Source: Rutpela maculata
Taxonomy: Eukaryota > Arthropoda > Insecta > Coleoptera > Cerambycidae
NCBI GenBank assembly: GCA_936432065.2
Contig: OW386292.2
Coordinates: 124,679,639-124,743,638 of the forward strand
DNA: 64,000 nucleotides
Reading direction: 5' to 3'
Position 1 is the first letter of the stretch. Each line of letters opens with the position of its first letter. Below are positions 23,241-35,059 of the stretch, piece by piece. The position numbers were made by a program, and so were the translations under genes. The notes beneath the pieces were generated by a model. The model was not told where the DNA came from. It ran no database searches and was given only the letters and a program-made list of their open reading frames with translations.

Positions 23241-23330
23241 CATTTTGGCGATGGGGGGCATCACAATAAAGTTATAAATTCGTTCGAGTAGATCATAAAT
23301 AGGTATGATCTACTACAACCTAGTCATTTG

Positions 23331-23660
23331 ATGCTATGCAGTAGCAGAGTAAAGATGTTCACCTGTGAAATTTGTAGCAAAGTATACTCCTGGGGCAGCT
23401 GCCTAAGGCGTCATTTATTTAGTCACACAAACCGCCGTTTCCACTGTGGTTTATGTAATAAGACATTTAAAAGAAAAGACGGGTTTAAAAATCATGTAAG
23501 GAAGGCACACGAAGAATCATCTAGTGGTCGGGGGAGTGCTGCAAAAGATACAAAGCAGCCATCCAAGACACCTGAAGAAAAGGAAAGAGAAAGACGCAAT
23601 AAAAATATTCTGGCTGTACTTAAAGCAAGACAATTATCTCAAACACAAACCAAGAATTGA
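23331..23660 (+). CDS. Small two-finger C2H2 zinc-finger protein
   Basis: The 109-aa frame starts at ATG 23331 or, more likely, at 23355 (MFTCEICSKVYSWGSC). It contains two classic C2H2 fingers: C-x2-C-x12-H-x3-H (about residues 12-32) and C-x2-C-x12-H-x4-H (about 39-60). A basic Lys/Glu-rich tail follows. It is a probable nucleic-acid-binding protein. It lies inside P1 between the minisatellite and SE-2 and P2 lacks it, so it may have been captured from a host or be a P1-specific accessory. AATAAA at about 23817 could end its transcript. Confidence 0.7.
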   Translation: MLCSSRVKMFTCEICSKVYSWGSCLRRHLFSHTNRRFHCGLCNKTFKRKDGFKNHVRKAHEESSSGRGSAAKDTKQPSKTPEEKERERRNKNILAVLKARQLSQTQTKN

Positions 23661-24081
23661 AAATCTGGCTGCGGCCCCGTGTTATTACAAGAATCATTCA
23701 ATTTTAATAATTTTACAACTTTTTAAAAATTAAGATATATCCCTACGAACCTGCGATAAGAATTAACGACCATTTAGGTAGAAATGTATTATGTATATAC
23801 TTTTATATAATTATTAAATAAACTGTATTGATGTATACACGGCGTTTTATTACAATTTTATCACAAGCACTCGAAAAGTAGTTAACAAAATATTGTAGAT
23901 ATCCCTTATAAAAATATAGTGTAATAATTCAAATTACGTTCTCAGCATAACAAATGGTGTTTGACTTTTTCTTTTGTTTAATGCTTTGAGCAGTTTTGGA
24001 TCCGTCCTACTCTTCAATAACTACGATTGTTGTGTGTATATTTTCATAATATAATTTTATTATTTATCAACAACCGTTTCA

Positions 24082-24746
24082 ATGTTGGCTTTAACTATCG
24101 GTGTTTGTTTTTTTTGGTTGCTGGATATACGATCTCGGGGTGCTCTTGCTGCGCGTGCATAATTGCAATAATATTTGCTGTACTTTTAGTCTTACAATGT
24201 ATTCATTTTTTATGTTTCAACCCGAAAATAAATTAATAGAAATGGCTTTTAATTCTGTTAGTAGCGAAATGAATGCCTCTATATTAACTGTGTTATAGTT
24301 TTGTGGTTGGAGTGAGTTCAATTAAAATATATATAAACTGCTTAGTGTTTTTTAAAAAGTTTTAATGTTTTTCAATTTTAATATTCGTTCAAATTTAAAT
24401 GGTTTTATTTTTAGTTATTTACGAGTCCTGCCTAAATGAAAATGGTAAGCTGAACAATTATTTAGTTATGAATTAGTCAGTATCGTTTTTTCAGAAACCT
24501 TCCGAATTGCTCAAATTTTGCTGGAGATAGCAGGGAATCTCTTCGAGGAAAACCTGGTATACCCCATTTATTAGCTTATATTATTTTTCTGATTTTGGTT
24601 TACTATTTTAGTTCTCCTTCTTTATGTGTGGATGGCCAGAACCACCCCATCAATTACAGGTCATCTATAACGGCGAACTCTTTGGGTGGCCTGTGTATGC
24701 CGTTGCTGATCCTCTAACAGCTAGAGTTTATTTCAATATAGGGTAA
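24082..24746 (+). CDS. SE-2: spliced short-exon gene, 81 aa (P1, right side)
   Basis: Proposed exons: 24082-24100 (19 nt, ATG), 24415-24444 (30 nt), 24495-24556 (62 nt), 24612-24746 (135 nt to the stop). Exons 2 to 4 have clear acceptors (TTTTTAG, TTTTCAG, ATTTTAG) and donors (GTAAGC, GTATAC, GTAACT). The exon 1 donor GTGTTT is weak and that exon is chosen mainly for its length and phase. Exon lengths equal those of SE-1 exactly, and the frame is open across all joins: exon 3 gives TFRIAQILLEIAGNLFEENL, exon 4 gives FSFFMCGWPEPP and ends ARVYFNIG. Alternative splicing from 24742 to an exon at about 24947 would extend the C-terminus by about 15 residues. Function unknown. Confidence 0.65.
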
Positions 24747-25011
24747 CTATTTTTAATTCAAGTTTAAAATATCTTTAAATAAATATTTATCATTATTCTT
24801 TTAAACTTGTGGAGAGCTAAACATATAACTCCAAGACTCGTTTAACGTTTAAGCCATAGTTAAAAATTTTTCTCAATCACTTTACTACAACTAGTTGTAA
24901 AGAGGTATTAAACTAGCCGTCCTTCAATATGTTTTCTTTCTTTCAGAAGGTATTCCGAGTTGGGATTGGTCTGCGGAGGGCCTTCCTGCTAGTTTTTATA
25001 TATAGGTATGT

Positions 25012-26376
25012 AATTTGTTGTTTTTCATAAATTTTTACCGATATATTTTGTTTTATTGCTAACATACTTTGCAAGTACCTCCGGTAGAGTCAAATTTTGT
25101 ATTATTTGTGCCAGGAAATTCTAGAAGACCGGATTAATCTCGATAAGCTACCATAAATGGTTTACTCTAATGGCTGGAAAAATCTCTTTCAAACAGGAAA
25201 TATTTAAAGAGAAAAAATGCATTCCCCCGTTCGTGAAAAGACAACCCCACAATTAAAATAAATGAAATTATGGAACAGATATTTATTAGATTTAAATATT
25301 ATACCTGTTGTTGTTTGCATGGCAGAATGAATATTAAACCGCGCGATCTTCTTGTAAAAAGGATTATACACCTGTGCATTTTGAAAATGTAGTTAATATA
25401 AAATGCGTGATCCTTCACAGGTAGTGGTGTATAAAGAATGCTCTAACTTGCTGGTTTACCAGCGTAAAAGACTTATTAATGGTATATTATAGGTATATAA
25501 AATTTTTTAAATGCGGGAGGACATACAGACTTTTTAATTTATCACTAGCACGCGCGGATCCCCTCAAAAATAAAAATAAAATTCATGAGCATGTATCAGC
25601 TATCCCCGTTACTTATAATAAAAATATGATCTTACACAATATTAACAGAAATATATACCTATATCTAAAAATAAAAATTCGATACCATTTCTGAAACAAA
25701 ACCTGCGTTTGTAAAGTTCTTTTTTTTCATAAAATGGTATTTTTATCCCTACCATAAATAAAAATTATCTTCATAGCAATGATGTGTTTTGTGTTCTGTT
25801 TTTTATACTTTCATAAGAGCTGAACATAAACATCTGGCCTCAAGAAAGAAATAAACAATTTTGAGATGCATTTTGCAACTAAGAATATGTTTTTATAATA
25901 CTTTGTTTCACACATTGTCACATGCGAATTTGTTTATTATTCGCCTCTATTTAAATATTAACAGATGGGCTTAGATATTCCCGGGTTTGTTGTACTGTAT
26001 CTTTTGCAGACGTTTAAATATGGTTTTTTATTCGGTTACTGGTAAAAATATTTGCGCCAGATATTATATGTATCCTATTCTCAAGCCTTAACCGAATATT
26101 CCTGTATAGGTACAGTGTATGGTAAAAATCTCACTATTTAAAATGCATAACACCTGTTGGCGCTTTTTGTTTAAATTTATAAGTCGGTGATACTATTCGA
26201 CTCAGCCTTTCTGTTTTGAATGTAGCAGGTGTGAAAATGTTACAAGTTGTCTAATTTATAGTATATATATATATCGTTCAGTGTTTTAAACAGCACCGAG
26301 AATATATTATTTTATGTATTTTCCACTTCAGTCGCCTGGAGGTATTTGCGCCAGTCTTATTAGTCTGGAGGTACTC
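25012..26376. other. P1 right arm; no gene recognised
   Basis: AT-rich. The last 120 bp before the inverted repeat (AGTGTTTTAAACAGCACCGAG and onwards) match P2's left arm in reverse complement, so the arms form a longer, imperfect inverted repeat. Confidence 0.5.
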
Positions 26377-26544
26377 CAGTCACCTAGTACCACTTGGGCG
26401 GCTTCCCTACGTTTTATCTCATGAGCCATCTCAGTCGGTCTGCATTGACACCGGGCCTCACTTCAGTCACCTGGTACCACTTGGGCGGACCTCAAGGCCT
26501 CGCCTCGGAATTATGTGTCGTCTCGAGGAGGGGCTATACCTACT
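26377..26544 (-). repeat. P1 right terminal inverted repeat
   Basis: Reverse complement of 8584-8751, identical over 168 bp and ending GGGGCTATACCTACT. Confidence 0.9.
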
Positions 26545-26550
26545 GACTGC
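26545..26550. other. Target site duplication of P1, right copy (GACTGC)
   Basis: Directly abuts the CT terminus and matches 8578-8583. Confidence 0.85.
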
Positions 26551-26874
26551 ACCAGTTGAGAGCTTCTGCTTCGGAAAAGTAACCCAAGTACACAAGAGTA
26601 CCGACTTCGCCAGTTAGGAGGGTGCCCAACAATCAAAGGAATTATTTTGATAATTTTTTTATTCACTTTTACAGCAACTCGTAGTCAACTTGATGTTAAC
26701 TCAGTGGGTGCCAGATATTAACTACTTTAGATGACAAGTTGGATTGATTTATACAACTTCTTATCTTGTTATTTATTAGTTTGGTTTGATCAAACGGGCT
26801 TAACATAAAATATTATGCATACCCGGAGATAGTGTAAAAATAATAAGTGTACGTCGTTTGCTGTTTGCCTAACT
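26551..26874 (-). mobile_element. Element E: leader end, primer site and LTR of an older errantivirus
   Basis: After the P1 duplication the leader continues to a degenerate tRNA-Ser primer site (plus ACCGACTTCGCCA, 26600-26612; one change from the other elements). The LTR follows at 26612-26874, with perfect 7-bp inverted ends AGTTAGG...CCTAACT. The gag scrap at 8282-8406 lies on the other side of P1, so P1 jumped into E's leader. Confidence 0.7.
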
Positions 26875-27019
26875 ATAGGAGCAACGAGGACAGAGATTAT
26901 TGCAAAAAGTATAAATTGCAGTAAAGCACAAATTTTCATCATTCTGAAGGCTGTAAATCGAAAAATATTAATAATAGAGAAAAATAGTTCAGATAAAACT
27001 ATTAGCTTCTTTTATTTTC

Positions 27020-27510
27020 TACAATATTTCCAGGGACGAATCACCGATGGTGAAGTTTTCCGAAATACCGCCCTATTTTAGACAACTTCAAGAAAAACAT
27101 CTAAATTTACCCGCAGCACAAGCTGTACTGACTCTAAAAGAATGCGTACGTACCATACGTCATGGTGGCCTGATGATGCATTTGGTCTTAGCCCCAATGT
27201 TATGAAACCAGTGTTCATGTAAAAGGAAGTGCTGTAAGAACGTTTAACTATAGGTTATCAAAAGCCAGGCGCATAGGAGAAAACGTTTTTGGAATAATGG
27301 CATCGGTATTTAGAGTATTCCGAGAACCTATGTTGCTTGAACCAGAAAAGGCCTCTTTAATTACCATGACCTACGTCCTACTTCAGAATTTCTTGAAGAA
27401 AAGTAAACTCCAGTTCATCGTATTTACCCCCCAGATGCCTTCGATTCCGAGGGAAATGGAAGACTTATTGCAGGATTATGGCGTCGAGGTCAAGATGAAA
27501 TGACCTTTAT
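27020..27510 (+). pseudogene. PIF/Harbinger transposase C-terminal remnant (HARBI1-like)
   Basis: Translated in shifting frames this gives GRITDGEVFRNTALF, then DDAFG followed by NVMKPVF, then FNYRLSKARRIGENVFGIMA and ASVFRVFREPMLLEPEKASL. These are the order and motifs of the DDE nuclease C-terminus of Harbinger transposases. Several frameshifts and stops make it non-functional. Only 27297-27503 remains a single open frame. The N-terminal half and the inverted repeats are not seen. Confidence 0.75.
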
Positions 27511-27680
27511 TTTACCCATCCAAAAGCAACCTCGAAAAGCGAGTCTGCAGACAAGAGCAGTTAGGAACAAATTTTGTAAATATTTCCAGTGCAATGATGG
27601 AAAACTACTACGGCAAAATGATCAATAAGGCAATCAATTTTTTAAATAGTGTACGACCTTTTTTCCCAATATAATATGAG

Positions 27681-27798
27681 CGAGGGGGTAATCACTTATG
27701 CAATATGTGGGACAGGTGCGCAATGGTGTGCAGTATCGTGCAATATGTGTGCAATATTTCAATTGTGGGACACATAATTTCAAGTGATTGCCCCCTCG
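27681..27798. mobile_element. 118-bp MITE with 8-bp target duplication
   Basis: Terminal inverted repeats CGAGGGGGTAATCACTT / AAGTGATTGCCCCCTCG (16 of 17 paired) are flanked by the direct repeat AATATGAG (27673-27680 and 27799-27806). An 8-bp duplication suggests mobilisation by a hAT-type transposase. Confidence 0.75.
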
Positions 27799-27899
27799 AA
27801 TATGAGTTTATTGTCTTCCCTGGAGCATACACTGAACGTAAAAATCTGTCTATCGGTTCATATAAATATCAGATCGGTGTGTAAGTACCATCTGTTCCA

Positions 27900-28135
27900 C
27901 TCCCAGATATCTTGGACCGTACCACTCTTTTGGATTCCATATAGCCTCTTCTAATTGCAGATCAAACATCCATTAAGAAGTCCTTCAGCTTGGTTCCGAT
28001 TGATGTTTGGCACCATATCATGAATAAATCTTGAACCTTTAATATCTCCTTGAATTCCTCGAATGAAACTTGATCCGATTCGTCGTTTTCCTTCGTCAGT
28101 TTTATCTTCAGCAGCTGGATTGAATGTACTGAAGT
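27900..28135 (-). pseudogene. Unrecognised coding-like fragment flanking P2
   Basis: The minus strand is open just outside the P2 terminus and reads YFSTFNPAAEDKTDEG and later RRIGSSFIRGIQGD and SRFIHDMVPN. The composition looks coding, but I do not recognise the family. It is cut by P2 on its 5' side. Confidence 0.3.
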
Positions 28136-28306
28136 AGTAGTTATTAGGGCGACTCAGCCCGCCTGCCGACAGCCGAGTAGCCCCCATAAGGCTGGCGCAA
28201 GTACCACCAGGTGACTGAAGTACCTCCAGACTAATAAGACTAGCGCAAATACCACCAGGTGACTGAAGTGGTCCATGAGAACGTAGGAAAATGTGATTGT
28301 GTTAAA
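28136..28306 (+). repeat. P2 left terminal inverted repeat
   Basis: About 171 bp, with only a few differences from the reverse complement of 34415-34585. The outer 65 bp are unlike P1's ends, but the inner phrases (CACCAGGTGACTGAAGTAC, AAGACTAGCGCAAATACC) recur in P1. Confidence 0.9.
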
Positions 28307-29140
28307 TACCTAAAGCCTAAGCATATAAATGTGCAAAAATATAAAAAGATGGAAAATACATAAAATAATATATTCGCGGAGCTGTTTAAAACACTGCAGA
28401 TACTATATAGAATCTATTTTTATCCTTCGTGCATACTCGCGATCCCAACGAAAAGCAGGAAACGCTTTATACATCGTAATAAAAAGCATAAGTCATCTCA
28501 ACATTAAAAACAACAATCTAATGATTCAAAAACATATACTTCTGACATACTTGGGGCTTGTGACAATTAGGTTTTAATAAAAAAAAAACACTGACTATTG
28601 ATGTTTTTTATAGCTTTCATTATCCCGCTTTTATATTCAGTTATTGATTCTTCATTTTATTTAAAGCACAGTGTTTTGGTAAATAAATTGTAAAATTGTT
28701 TTCGAATGCGTTCTGGAGCAAAAAGTTAAAAATAAAATGCAGGTTAGCGTTTAACAGTTTATTAAAATTCTCATACACAGTTTCAATGTAATACTTTAGC
28801 TAAAACACAATTGTTTTATAAAATACAAATTAAATTTATTAAAAATATTCAATATATCATAATATACAGGTAAAGCATAAAGAACAAGGCAGAGATTATT
28901 TTAATTGTTTATTGAATTCTCACATATTTCAAAAAAAAAGGTAATATGTAACTCTAAACTACATAACAATATTTTAAAAACATAAATGTTTGCACACTAG
29001 TTTTCATAGACTCTAATGTGAATACAATACCCTAAACATGATATTGAAATTTTTTACAAAAGTACTTAGGTTTAAAATATTTAATATATACAATATACAG
29101 GTAAAAAACATAAGAATAATACTCTTAAATTTTTGGGGGT

Positions 29141-29994
29141 TTAAACCGAGCTGTGGTCTTCTGCAAACTTTCTTTTAGTAGAGAGAGGCTTATATATTTT
29201 AGTCTCTGCTCGCGTTAACATCTCGTGTTCTTTGGTCCTCCGTATACTATTCGACACTATGTATACAGGATCTGAGCCCTCAAGAATCATGTTTTTTATA
29301 CTTTCAAAATTTATCAGCTGAGAAGCCGAATAGTTCAAACAGATGCCCTTTACCTTACACACTATTTTTTCATCGCTATCTCTGGCGGAAAACACCTTAT
29401 GCGCATAGTTCTTTGAGCCACCCGACACAAACTCTGTAATGTAGCTGCCAGGTCCATATCCTTCGAGTTCATTGGTCATAGAACCGACAGCCTCTCCGAT
29501 AGCGATATCAATATCGCCAGGTCTTGACACATATATGACACTATCTGTGTCGTAATACAATACTCTTTCCCCCAATTGTTCAAGGTAGCTATACAATTTT
29601 AATCTAGCCTGTGCCGTGACATACGAGGCTATCACCACATTAACGGTAGATAAAGGCTGGTATACTTCTCTATGCTCGTAATTAACAATAACCGCCTCAT
29701 CACCAACAGGAACCAAAGCATTAACATCAATATAGGGGTTCGCAAACATACCAAATAGCTCGCCTGGATCTCTGACAATCTTAGCTTTGGGTTGGTTTTC
29801 CCTCTGCCCAAATTTTCCCCAAAAACTGTTTAATATTAACTTAGCCAAAGAACGAAGCCCCGGGTTATTTACAACCTCGCCAGGTTCTAACATCACAGCC
29901 TCGTTATTTAAAAAGTCTTCGATGTATTTGTCTTTTTGTTCTTGAGTAACACAGCTTGCAGGCCAACCGGATGCCTGTTGTTTTATTTTTATAA
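29141..29994 (-). pseudogene. polB: P2 polB, C-terminal remnant
   Basis: It aligns with residues about 955-1237 of the P1 polymerase at high identity, and keeps motif B (KLILNSFWGKFG) and motif C (YYDTDSVIY). The 5' boundary is a clean break inside the phrase TTTTATTTTTATAAA, after which non-homologous AT-rich DNA follows. A 9-bp deletion near the end creates an early stop (DHSSV-stop). No exonuclease or motif A remains. Confidence 0.9.
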
Positions 29995-30154
29995 ATTATT
30001 TAAATAATATTTAAATTAAAAGGTAATATCATAACATTTGGCGCCCTAGTAGGGAATATTTTTTAAAAGAAAAATGTTTTGTGATATAAAAGTAGTAATC
30101 ATCATCTAAAATTCAGTTTGCGATAGCTGTCTTACTTACTTATAACGGTTAAAA

Positions 30155-30723
30155 ATGAAAATGAAATTCCCTGTACCAGATAAAGCCATGCAGTCTTTAA
30201 AATTGCATCAGCATTTTAAAAAATTACCACATCAGGAAGAATTCGTAGATGTTACTGCTCAAACAATTGAAAACCGCCCTAGTACAGCGATAACTAATTT
30301 AGATGAAAGTTTCGAGATTTTGGATGGTTCATTTTCAAAAATCAGGCCTATAGGTGCAGCAAGAACGGAGCCTCGGTTTACTACCTCAACACCTGCGTTT
30401 AAATCAAAATAGTGCAACCTGTGTATGAAGATATATCAGAAAATAGCGAGAGCGATTCCGACATGAAAAATATCACGTTTGACTTCCAGAACGATATAGT
30501 GCAGGAAAATAAAACAACTGATTTATTTATTACTGAAGCTAAACAGTTCGTGAAAAGAAGCAATAATATACTTCAGCAAAAAACAATAAAAAAGAGTGAC
30601 CTTAACAAGAAAAGGGTTAAATACTTACGAAAACTTCAACGTATAGAGGATGCAATCACAAACACTGACAATATAATAAACCTAGCGTCGAGGTTTTCTA
30701 GTATAGCAGAAGAAATGGAGTAG
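30155..30723 (+). pseudogene. Gene Q homolog of P2, split by a stop and frame change
   Basis: The first frame (30155-30412, 85 aa, ATG) matches the Q N-terminus: LHQHFKKLPHQEEFVDVT and FEILDGSFSKIRPIGAART. It ends in TAG at 30410. The second half (from about 30412) continues in another frame with PVYEDISE and the C-terminal coiled coil to 30723. The two frames overlap by one base. Most likely a broken gene, although two separate products are possible. Confidence 0.7.
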
Positions 30724-32020
30724 ATATTATGTTAATTTAATGTTCAGACAATAGAGGGGAGATTTAGACAAAAAGGAACGTATTTCAAAACAGTGTGAAT
30801 TTAACATCCATAGTTATTGTGTACTAAATTTTCTTGTAAAAGTGATGTTATGTAAATATTAAATAATATTGAAACAAAAAAATTTCTTTTAAATAAAGGT
30901 TAATTTTTAATTTAGATATATATGCAGTGTTTGAATTAATATGTCTAAAGCTAGGATTGATTATTTACATCAAACTTAAATTATATATATTTTAATCGAA
31001 TTAATTTTAATTTTCATTGATAATTCTTTATGAAATAAACACCATTTTAAAAGATTCGCCTTATATACTGCAAAAACTATAATAAACTGTAATATAAATC
31101 ATTACATTTTACAACTATGTTTTTAAATGTATTTGATTGCTGAATGTTTTAATAAAAATTTATGCTCGAAAAATGATTGTTTAATTTTCTCTCAATAATA
31201 ACCAAATGTGTTTAAATAAACTTAGAGCTTTGCCAGATTAGATTATGCGTATGTAAGAAGTAATTTTTCTAATGAATTTAATGTGTAAAATAGACGTCTC
31301 AAAATAGAAATTTATATTTTTTCGTGTTTAAATAAAAAAGTTTAACACAGATTATTATTAGGATTTTTACAGTTTTAGACTTTTGAAATAGTTAATAATA
31401 AAGTCTGAAATTATTGAAAACATTTTGTACTTACATTAATTTAGTTCTCTAGTAAACAAATGCAGGCACTGATAAATCCAGTAACACGTATAAACTGCAG
31501 GTAATTCAAAACAAACAATAAATTATATACATCACTTTACACGCTGTTATGATGCTTTATAATTAGACAGGTCCTAAAAAGGTATAAAACTTTTACACCT
31601 TATCAGTAGACTGTTAAAAAATAAAAATCAATAAATAAATACATTGATATAGAGAGGTTAAAGCATCCAAAACTCTAACACATCTAGAAATAATAACTGT
31701 TAACGTAAACTAAAACACACAACGTGTAATAATATTTCTGTCAGCTGTGTGCTAAAAATAGCTTACTCGCTTATAAGAGAGTTATAAAGAACTAAATATT
31801 TTGCTAATAAATATAATAAACCAAAATGTCTATCCACATTATTTACTAATAAAACAACAATAAATTTTTAAATCCTTTAATAGACATCTGAAAATAAAAA
31901 AGTAGAGTATTAGTACAAAAGTAAAATATTTTTTTTTTATCATATTGTAGGCTAACATTTTAAAATTTTTTCAAAACTAAGTCTGTTTCGTAAACTAGCA
32001 TATATACGTCTTGATCACCT
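30724..32020. other. P2 spacer, no gene seen
   Basis: Very AT-rich, without ORFs of note. Confidence 0.5.
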
Positions 32021-33221
32021 ACTTTCACTCCTCTGGGGATGAGATGTCTGGTCTGTCAGGCTGCGGCCCTAGAAGGCGAAAAGAGAAAGTCTTTTTATAA
32101 TGTGTACTTACAACTATAAGGTGGATAAATGTTTATTACAATATTACAACTTTATAAAGGCAGACCGAATATAAACGATTAGCTGAGTACACCTAAACAA
32201 AACTCATTTTAGGGGAAGTTTTTATAAGCAGATATAATTACCAATATTCAGCTAGAAAATTCATTTAAACAACAAAATTTGACAGAGATAACTAGATAGA
32301 AAAAATATTGTTTACACAACCAGTTTACCTATAGTAGTAGCAACATTTAAGATTTAAGGGTATGAAACATTATCAGTAAATTTCAGAGCAAAATATGTCA
32401 AACTGTTCAATTATTAACGTAAAGTTAAACACACGGAAAGAATTAAAAATAATGTGTTAATTTTAAAAATAATTATGTTAAACAATTTACAGTCGTAAAT
32501 TTCACAAGAAATCTTAGCTAGCGTAGAGGTTTACTATTTCACAATTTAATTTTTTTTTTGTTCTTCTAGTCTAAAATTACATGAAAGGAAAACATACCCT
32601 AAGCGGAAATATACTATTTTTGCGGACGTGTCCGCCTTTGCCACTACCCAGCGGCCCCACACCTCATCCTCCCATAGGACCTCTACCTCTGTGAGGGCTG
32701 GTGGCTCTCCCCCCACAGACAAATTCAAACAGAAGCAGAAAAACACCAGATTAAAATATTTGAAAACAAAAAAATGAAAATAAAAAATACATACTACTGC
32801 TCCTGGGAAAAATTCCCCTGTCACACCCCACAAAAATTCCGCGATCTTTATGGTAACTAAAAGGTAAAATAACTTAAGTTAAAGCTAAATAAATAATAAA
32901 TAAAACTTACGCGTCAAGTCTACAGAAGACGATAGTAGAGCTGAAATAAAACCATATTTAGAATTTCGTTAAGGAATAATACATAAACATTACAATATTC
33001 GTTTTACATCTATAAAATCATTTATGAAGAATAAAAATTAAAAACATTAGCATGGGACGGTAAATATTGAAACAGTAGGAAATTAAAACAGTAAAATAAC
33101 TAGCAAATGCGTATAGGTTAGCTCTTAATTTGAAATGGGTGTAAATAATTAAATCGCGTTAGCCCCTAAACACTTAATTGGAGAACTATAACTAACACTT
33201 ACTTAACTGTTTCGAAGTCAT
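32020..33221 (-). pseudogene. SE-3: damaged short-exon gene of P2
   Basis: Exons 33221-33203 (19 nt, ATG), 32940-32911 (30 nt) and 32856-32795 (62 nt) match SE-1 in length, phase and splice signals (GTAAGT, GTAAGT, GTATGT). Exon 3 gives IKIAEFLWGVTGEFFPGAV. Exon 4 (32729-32598) is 132 nt against 131 in SE-1 and SE-2: one extra G in a G run at about 32710 shifts the frame, and the expected acceptor AG reads TG. The intended exon 4 core is VEVLWEDEVWGRWVV. A further acceptor at 32069 could start a tail exon. A decayed member of the family. Confidence 0.65.
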
Positions 33222-34414
33222 GTTGGCTTGAAACTAAACGTTTTGAAACCTTTTTGCAAAGAAAATAGAGGCATGTAATTATCAGAGAAATAAAAAAAAG
33301 GCATTAATACATTGTAACACTGCAGTGTGCTTCTGTATTGTTAAAATTAAACATGAAAAAGTCTTAACGTTCTTGTTACCCTATTTAAAAGCTTCAAGTA
33401 GTTGTATACAGCAAAGGTTAATATAGCACACTTCACATTTGAAAATAATAATATCGCCTACATACGAAGTATTCTTATGCATGCTGTATTTAGCAACCTA
33501 TGTTTTTCTTATGAATCATTGTCAAACTTATCTATATGAAAAAGTTATAAGCCTTTTACCCAAATGCAATTCTTAAAATGTAATTCTAATTGGTCTGGTA
33601 AAGTTTTTGTTGAGAGGCATATAAAACAAAACCTCTGTACCATATGATCGTATACAGGATGTTAAAATTATAAATAGGTTTGATAAACTTTTTTTTTGTG
33701 ATTTTGTACAAACTAATAATGGAATATAAAATTATTTAAACATATTTTAATGTATAAACCAAAGTGTACAGAACGGTAATATTATGAGGCTGTTAACATA
33801 TACAAGTAATATTATGAAGTCTCTATAGGGTCACAGAAGTATTCAAACATTTTTAGTGTTTATGATATCCTGGACTTTTTATACATCACCATTTCCTGGT
33901 CTATAAAACCTTTTTCAATAACAGAGCTTTGCGATAATAAGAAATAAAAGTATCAATAGCTGTTATTTTACTAAAACCTGGTATAAAATTAAAACAGTAT
34001 TTACCAATAACCTATGCCTACCTTGTAAACACCTATTGTTAGGTTAATGTCTTTTGAACTTTTGTGATTTATGACCTCGTTTCTGTTTGCAGCCGCGTTG
34101 ACATATAAGGGTTATTTACAAAGTCTAAAAATAAATTATATATAAAAGGTTTACATATTATTTTATAATTATCGTTTTCATTAAGGTACATCTTATATAG
34201 GTAGCAAGGCATTCTTGAATATTTGTTTTCCTAGTAATGTCACCAGATTTAACCTACCTCAACGCTTTTTTTTAATTTTGCATGCATATGTCCGCGTTTT
34301 GTTTGACGATGAGTTACGGAAGTATTATTTACAAAGGCAAAAATAGATTTTACATATAATGCGCGTATATTATTTTTAAATTTTCCATCTTTTTATATTT
34401 TTACAAATAGGTCT
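33222..34414. other. P2 right arm; no gene seen
   Basis: AT-rich. Segment 33590-33910 is the inverted partner of P1 9400-9700. Confidence 0.6.
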
Positions 34415-34585
34415 TTTAACACAATCATATTTTCCTACGTTCTCATGGACCACTTCAGTCACCTGGTGGTATTTGCGCCAGTCTTATTAGTCTGGAGGTA
34501 CTTCAGTCACCTGGTGGTACTTGCGCCAGCCTTATGGGGGCTACCCGGCTGTCGGCAGGCGGGCTGAGTCGCCCTAATAACTACT
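34415..34585 (-). repeat. P2 right terminal inverted repeat
   Basis: Pairs with 28136-28306. Confidence 0.9.
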
Positions 34586-34591
34586 ACCGGT

Positions 34592-35029
34592 TTTTCTGAC
34601 ATATTATCGTCATATCGAACCATTGCTTCAAAAAGAGTAATGTCATCAGTTCCATCGACCAAATTAATTCCAGCACATTCATCAGATAGTCCTGTGGGCA
34701 CGGGAGAATTTCTTGGTCCATTATTTTCTGTTATTGTACCGCACATTGTATCCAACCACTAAAACAAATAATTATTCTTTCATATCTATTTCGTCTTGTT
34801 CCTGTTTGCTAATGTGTAATTCCACAATGCCATCTTCTAATGGAACCTCCTGAACTGGTGATATGGTTATTGGCTCAAATGATCCCATTTGCGCAACCAT
34901 AGAAATATCGTTTTTTAATGGAAAATACAAGCACGGGCGAAACTCTATTGTATCAAATCCACAGTAGTCACAGTGGTTGTGCCCATTACCGTGAAGATGC
35001 ACAGCATATACTGCCCTCTCTTGATACAA
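34592..35029 (-). other. Two unrecognised minus-strand open stretches beside P2
   Basis: Frames at 35029-34772 (85 aa, with HGNGHNHCDYCGFDTIEF) and 34755-34592 (DGTDDITLFEAMVRYDDN) are open and of coding-like composition. They may be pieces of one gene interrupted by P2 and decay. I do not recognise them and give no function. Confidence 0.3.
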
Positions 35030-35059
35030 ACTGCTACCGTATTTGTTGATTAATTTCTG

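Larger units (their letters stand above)
28136..34585. mobile_element. P2: internally deleted Polinton-like relative of P1 (6.45 kb)
   Basis: It has inverted termini AGTAGTTATTAGGGC...GCCCTAATAACTACT, the last 285 residues of polB, a split gene Q and a damaged SE gene, in the same order and orientation as in P1. PolB is cut off at about 29994, so about 75 percent of it is missing. Flanking 6-mers differ (TGAAGT and ACCGGT), so no target duplication is visible. Confidence 0.85.

Noticed and set aside
22730..23277. Overlapping open frames of 105-149 codons on both strands
   Set aside because: They result from the 21-bp repeat period; no start context, motif or conservation.
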